Shown here one piece after another: positions 60,357-64,000 of a stretch of 64,000 bases of DNA. Every line of letters begins with the position of its first letter. Position 1 is the first letter of the stretch. The notes beneath the pieces are model-generated. The model saw nothing but the letters and a program-made list of their open reading frames with translations. It did no database searches and was not told the DNA's origin. The DNA comes from Mogibacterium sp. (GTDB taxonomy: Bacteria; Bacillota; Clostridia; Peptostreptococcales; Anaerovoracaceae): positions 62,001 to 126,000 of the forward strand of contig JAFRDH010000024.1 in NCBI GenBank assembly GCA_017403955.1, written 5' to 3'. A program made the position numbers and the translations under genes.

Positions 60357-61238
60357 TTATGCCTGTGCAGCTTTTTCCTTTTCAGCTTTTGCTTTTGCGG
60401 CCTTTGCTGCGATCGTCTTTTCAACTACTTCCTTCTTAGGAAGTTTCTTGAAGCTGTTGAGGGCTCCGGTCGGACATACTGCAGCGCACATTCCGCAGGA
60501 TTTGCACTTATCATAGTCAATTCTTGCGAGATTGTCTTCAACGTGGATAGCGTCGAAGTTGCAGGCCTTCATGCACTTCATGCAGCCGATACATGCATTG
60601 TCACAGTTCTTGCGTGCAACGCCGCCCTTGTCTGTGGATGAGCACAGAACGTGTACCTGGCTCTTCTTAGGTACGAGCTTAACGACCTTCTGCGGGCAGG
60701 TACCAACGCAAGCACCACAAGCCACGCAGTTTTCTCTGTTGACCTTTGCAACGCCGTCTACGATACCGATCGCATCGAACTGGCAAGCCTTGACGCAGTC
60801 GCCGAGACCGATACAACCATACATGCATGCATTTGGTGAAGAGAACCAGCCCTTAGCGCCTTTGCAGGATTCCATCCCCTGCCACTCAAGGACAGTTCTT
60901 CTTGCATCGCATGTTCCGTTACACATTACCTGTGCTATCTGTGGCTCTGCTGCGCCAGCGGATCTGCCGAGGATCTCAGCGATCTGTGCGGCAACAGCGG
61001 CTCCGCCAGGAGAACACTTTGTGCAAGGAATTGATTCATCTCCTACCAGGTTGGAAGCGTAGTCATCGCATCCTGCGAATCCGCATCCACCGCAGTTAGC
61101 GCCCGGCAGACATTCTCTTACCTTTGTAACTCTTTCATCAACTGCTACATGGAACACCTTGGAAGCGAATACCAGGAGTCCTGCGCAGACAAAACCGATT
61201 ACTGCTACGAGCAGTACAGGTGTCATAACATTACTCAT
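60357..61238 (-). CDS. rnfB: Rnf complex subunit B, ferredoxin-like
   Basis: 293 residues. One N-terminal membrane helix, then the RnfB Fe-S domain with CLPGANCGGCGFAGC, then three or more further ferredoxin-type CxxCxxCxxxC groups (CVACGACVGTC, CIGCMKCMKAC, CKSCGMCAAVC) and an Ala/Lys-rich tail. RnfB accepts electrons from reduced ferredoxin. Last gene of rnfDGEAB here. Confidence 0.95.
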   Translation of the reverse strand: MSNVMTPVLLVAVIGFVCAGLLVFASKVFHVAVDERVTKVRECLPGANCGGCGFAGCDDYASNLVGDESIPCTKCSPGGAAVAAQIAEILGRSAGAAEPQIAQVMCNGTCDARRTVLEWQGMESCKGAKGWFSSPNACMYGCIGLGDCVKACQFDAIGIVDGVAKVNRENCVACGACVGTCPQKVVKLVPKKSQVHVLCSSTDKGGVARKNCDNACIGCMKCMKACNFDAIHVEDNLARIDYDKCKSCGMCAAVCPTGALNSFKKLPKKEVVEKTIAAKAAKAKAEKEKAAQA

Positions 61239-61250
61239 CTCTCCACCTCC

Positions 61251-61832
61251 TTACTGGAACATACCGGTGAAGCCCATGAATGAAAGTGCCATGATGGAAG
61301 CTGCTACGAGGATGAGGCCTACGCCCTTGAACGGAGTAGGAACGCCCTCTGTGTTGTAGAGTTTCTCTTCACGGATGCCTGCGAAGAGGACCATTGCTAC
61401 CATGTAGCCGACTCCTGCTCCGAAAGCATACACAACGGACTGCACATATGTATAACCAAAACTAATTGCGTTGATCGTTGCACCGAGAATAGCGCAGTTT
61501 GTAGTGATCAGCGGGAGGAAGATACCAAGTGCCTTCTGGAGAGCAGGCAGGTACTTCTTCATGAACATTTCTACGAACTGTACGAGTGCAGCGATTACGA
61601 GAATGAATACTACAGTCTGCAGATATCCGATCTCGAATTTGTTGAGGAGCTGCATTACAGGCCAGGTTACGAGCTCTGCGATAACCATTACGAAGACTAC
61701 CGCGCCGCCCATACCTACAGCTGAGCTCATCTTATTGGATACTCCGAGGAATGAACAGATTCCCAGGAACTGCGACAGTACGAAGTTGTTAACGAGCACT
61801 ATCGCCATAAAGATTACTATTAAGTTTACCAT
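61251..61832 (-). CDS. rnfA: Rnf complex subunit A
   Basis: 193 residues with six membrane helices. Family motifs near the start (VNNFVLSQFLGICSFLGVS, with the membrane Cys) and in the middle (PLITTNCAILGATI, second Cys). RnfA and RnfE together bind an intramembrane Fe-S centre between these cysteines. Overlaps rnfE by 1 bp. Confidence 0.95.
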   Translation of the reverse strand: MVNLIVIFMAIVLVNNFVLSQFLGICSFLGVSNKMSSAVGMGGAVVFVMVIAELVTWPVMQLLNKFEIGYLQTVVFILVIAALVQFVEMFMKKYLPALQKALGIFLPLITTNCAILGATINAISFGYTYVQSVVYAFGAGVGYMVAMVLFAGIREEKLYNTEGVPTPFKGVGLILVAASIMALSFMGFTGMFQ

Positions 61833-62551
61833 TATGCCTGTGCTCCTTTCTGTGCTACAGCACCTGCTTTAGCAGCAGCGATTTCCTCGTTTGCCTCAGC
61901 AGTGTTGCACGAATTGTACATTGGGCAGAGACCGCAGCTGAAACTCTTAGCCTTCAGTGCTTTGCCCTTTGTTGCAGCCTGGATGATTGCGATCAGGACA
62001 CCGTAAACGAAGAATCCACCAGGAGGCAGGTTGAAGAATCCGATCGAGAAGTTCGGAATGATCGTCATGCCGAGGAGGCATCCTGTTCCGAGAAGTTCTC
62101 TGATAGCGCCCATGCAAGCAAGAGCAAGGGTGAATCCGAGGCCCATTCCAATACCGTCAAGAAGTGAATCGAAAACGGAGTTCTTGTTAGCAAATGCCTC
62201 AGCTCTTCCGAGGATGATGCAGTTTACTACGATCAGCGGAATGAATACTCCAAGTGCCTTGTTGATGTCCGGTGCATAAGCCTGAAGTACGAACTGTACC
62301 AGTGTTACGAAGCCGGCGATTACTACGATGTAGCACGGGATTCTTACTTTGTCAGGAATGACCTTACGCAGAATCGAGATTACGATGTTGGAACAGATCA
62401 ATACAGCTGTTGCTGAAAGTCCCATTCCCAGCGCGTTGATCAGCGATGAAGATGTAGCAAGGAACGGGCATGTTCCGAGGAGAAGTACCAGTGTAGGGTT
62501 CTCCTTGATGATTCCATTAGTCAGAATCGCGAGTTTGCTTTTCTTTTCCAT
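61832..62551 (-). CDS. rnfE: Rnf complex subunit E
   Basis: 239 residues, six membrane helices, homologous to RnfA. Conserved LVLLLGTCPFLATSSSLINALGMG and PLIVVNCIILGRAEAFA segments. The C-terminus has a Cys-containing tail (CGLCPMYNSCNTAE) beyond the usual length. Start overlaps the rnfG stop by 1 bp. Confidence 0.95.
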   Translation of the reverse strand: MEKKSKLAILTNGIIKENPTLVLLLGTCPFLATSSSLINALGMGLSATAVLICSNIVISILRKVIPDKVRIPCYIVVIAGFVTLVQFVLQAYAPDINKALGVFIPLIVVNCIILGRAEAFANKNSVFDSLLDGIGMGLGFTLALACMGAIRELLGTGCLLGMTIIPNFSIGFFNLPPGGFFVYGVLIAIIQAATKGKALKAKSFSCGLCPMYNSCNTAEANEEIAAAKAGAVAQKGAQA

Positions 62552-63129
62552 TATTTTACACCTCCCATCGCTTTGAACTGCTCAAGTGCGCAGTATACAG
62601 CTTTGTGGATAGCGCCTGAGGATACGGAAGCACCTGTAACCTCTACAACGCTGTCGGCGTGAGCCTTGATGGTATCACTGCCGAGCTCTGTGAGGCCAAC
62701 ATACTGCTTGAGGTGATCCTCAGCCTGTGCCTTGGTTCCTACACCCGGAGTGTCGGCATGTTCTGTGACCTTGACACCAGTGATAGCTCCATCTTTGTCG
62801 ATACCTACCATTGCTGTCAGAAGTCCGCCGTATGAGTTGGACTTAACTGTAACTACCATACCTGTGCCGTTATCTGCTGTGTAAGCGTCAACTGCAAATA
62901 CTTTGCCAGGCTCATATTCAACAAGATCAGCACCGCTGTCTGTGAAGTTATCAGCATCAGCAAGGAGTTCCATTCTTGCTGCACTTGCTGCCTTAGCAGT
63001 GTTCTCGTCAATGATAGGCTTTGTGATACCGTAAGTGAATGCCAGCAGGAAAGTAACTACGAAGCAAATTACTACGAGTACCAGAATAGGCGAGATGTAT
63101 TCCTTGAATGCACTGTTCTTATTTTCCAT
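62551..63129 (-). CDS. rnfG: Rnf complex subunit G, FMN-binding
   Basis: 192 residues from MENKNSAFKEY; GGGAGG is eight bases upstream, better than the GTG three codons earlier. One membrane helix and an FMN-binding domain. The covalent flavin motif, usually SGATxT-like, reads VTGASVSSGA here, with Ser at the attachment position. Carries electrons through the Na+/H+-pumping complex. Confidence 0.92.
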   Translation of the reverse strand: MENKNSAFKEYISPILVLVVICFVVTFLLAFTYGITKPIIDENTAKAASAARMELLADADNFTDSGADLVEYEPGKVFAVDAYTADNGTGMVVTVKSNSYGGLLTAMVGIDKDGAITGVKVTEHADTPGVGTKAQAEDHLKQYVGLTELGSDTIKAHADSVVEVTGASVSSGAIHKAVYCALEQFKAMGGVK

Positions 63130-64000
63130 TCTTGGCACCTCCCTCTTTCAGATAGAACTTGTAGGACAGGTTGTTCAGGAGCGGTGTGCAGATGTTCATC
63201 AGCAGGATCGAGAACGAAACACCTTCCGGATATGATCCGAAGAGTCTGATGCTCATTGTGATGATTCCGCAGCCGATACCGAAGATCAGCTGTCCAAGCG
63301 GCAGCTTAGGTGATGTTACATAGTCAGTTGCCATGAAGAATGCACCGAGAAGAACACCGCCTGCGAGAACGTGGAACAGAGCCATCTGCAGGCTGCCTGT
63401 CGCGATAAATCCGAATACGAATACTGTTCCGATGAATGCACATGGAATGATCGGGCTGATGACCTTGCGGATGATCAGGAAGACTCCGCCGATGATCAGT
63501 GCGAGTGCGCAAACTTCACCGGTTGAACCGCCGTGGAATCCAAGGAAGAGTGTTCCGAGGGTCGGCAGCTGGTCCATGCTTCCCTCTGCATAAATAGCAA
63601 GAGGTGTAGCTCCTGTCACAGCATCTGCTGTTACCTGCATTCTCGGGAGCGGCCATGTTGACATGTTAGCTGCGAACGAGATGAACAGGAAAATTCTTGC
63701 TGTGATAGCAGGGTTCGAGAAGTTCCTTCCGATTCCGCCGAAAAGCTGCTTAACAACGATGATCGCGAAGAAGCATCCGATGATAGCCTGCCAGAGCGGG
63801 AAGCTTGAAGGAACGTTGAAAGCGATCAGAAGGCCTGTCAGAGCAGCTGAAAGATCGCTTACTGTCTGTTTCTTGTGCATGAACATGTTGTAGAGATACT
63901 CAAAGAGTACACTTGCAGCTACACATACAACAGAAAGCAGAAGTGCTCTGAATCCGAAGATGTATACGCTTGCTGCCCATGCAGGAACGAGTGCAAGAAT
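63119..64000 (-). CDS. rnfD: Rnf complex subunit D (start outside the window)
   Basis: At least 293 residues; the frame is open to the window edge, so the true start is beyond 64000. Several membrane helices, with GRNFSNPAITARIFLFISFAANM and the flavin-attachment-like VTGATPLAIYAEGS (Thr in SGAT/TGAT context, covalent FMN in RnfD). It forms the ion path with RnfG. Overlaps rnfG by about 11 bp. Confidence 0.93.
   Translation of the reverse strand: MLALVPAWAASVYIFGFRALLLSVVCVAASVLFEYLYNMFMHKKQTVSDLSAALTGLLIAFNVPSSFPLWQAIIGCFFAIIVVKQLFGGIGRNFSNPAITARIFLFISFAANMSTWPLPRMQVTADAVTGATPLAIYAEGSMDQLPTLGTLFLGFHGGSTGEVCALALIIGGVFLIIRKVISPIIPCAFIGTVFVFGFIATGSLQMALFHVLAGGVLLGAFFMATDYVTSPKLPLGQLIFGIGCGIITMSIRLFGSYPEGVSFSILLMNICTPLLNNLSYKFYLKEGGAKNGK

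Noticed and set aside
1-64000. CRISPR array, rRNA operon, complete IS element
   Set aside because: No regularly spaced direct repeats, no rRNA sequence and no full transposase gene were found on either strand.

Overview
The window looks like the chromosome of an anaerobic, moderate-GC Bacillota of class Clostridia. Supporting genes are an Rnf-type ferredoxin:NAD+ oxidoreductase (rnfD-G-E-A-B), the rapZ/whiA gene pair with murB, the acetylated branch of diaminopimelate synthesis, MerR/TetR/XRE regulators, BspA-like leucine-rich repeats, and strong Shine-Dalgarno sites with some GTG/TTG starts. Nearly all genes lie on the minus strand, so most operons read from high to low coordinates. I cannot name the species from this sequence alone.

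Layout. 1-13.1 kb: an SDR dehydrogenase; a compact four-gene cassette (two LRR proteins, a VWA/HxxxH protein, a MoxR AAA+ ATPase); a small unknown gene; a CorA-like channel; a DUF5714 Cys-rich protein; a GH120-like beta-xylosidase; a Gp37/Gp68 (DUF5131) protein. 13.1-14.9 kb: a diverged intergenic repeat, a seven-tRNA minus-strand array with several non-canonical members, and a self-contained unit encoding a 41-residue peptide. 14.9-25.6 kb: ordinary small operons (SPL radical SAM protein, acylphosphatase, VOC protein, DMT exporters, gamma-glutamyltransferase, Fd-nitroreductase, MerR and XRE regulators, YoaP-like acetyltransferase, YhhN protein). 25.1-30.4 kb: a TetR-controlled plus-strand gene fusing a TauE/SafE transporter to a dolichol/phytol-kinase-like domain and carrying one in-frame TGA, near an SDR, an EamA exporter with an attenuator-like leader, and a serine-palmitoyltransferase-like enzyme. 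30.4-34.2 kb: repeat-rich non-coding DNA, a lipoprotein/MerR pair, a LysR remnant, a secreted protein and a Gfo/Idh/MocA oxidoreductase. 34.2-38.3 kb: the dap operon (dapF, dapH, aminotransferase, M20 deacetylase) ending in a short hydrogenase-like relic. 38.4-45.7 kb: a truncated serine recombinase, then AI-2E transporter-murB-PHP-rapZ-whiA-rlmD. 45.8-54.3 kb: a putative envelope system with a two-component pair, VTC-domain protein, DUF4956 membrane protein, Cthe_2159-like lipoprotein, GT2-GtrA protein, phosphodiester glycosidase and a membrane protein; three of its promoters share a spaced TTTAAG / -10 signature. 54.3-59.3 kb: GH20 hexosaminidase, a ParB-like/BMP fusion and a metallophosphoesterase in one operon. 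59.3-60.4 kb: about 1 kb of non-coding DNA with a second copy of the diverged repeat. 60.4-64 kb: the rnf operon, cut by the window edge inside rnfD.

The best candidates for undescribed biology are the MoxR-VWA-LRR cassette, the atypical tRNA array with its neighbouring peptide unit, the two-component-controlled VTC/DUF4956/beta-helix locus, the interrupted TauE-lipid-kinase fusion beside an SPT-like enzyme, and three families of dispersed non-coding repeats. No rRNA, CRISPR array, complete insertion sequence or intact prophage was seen.
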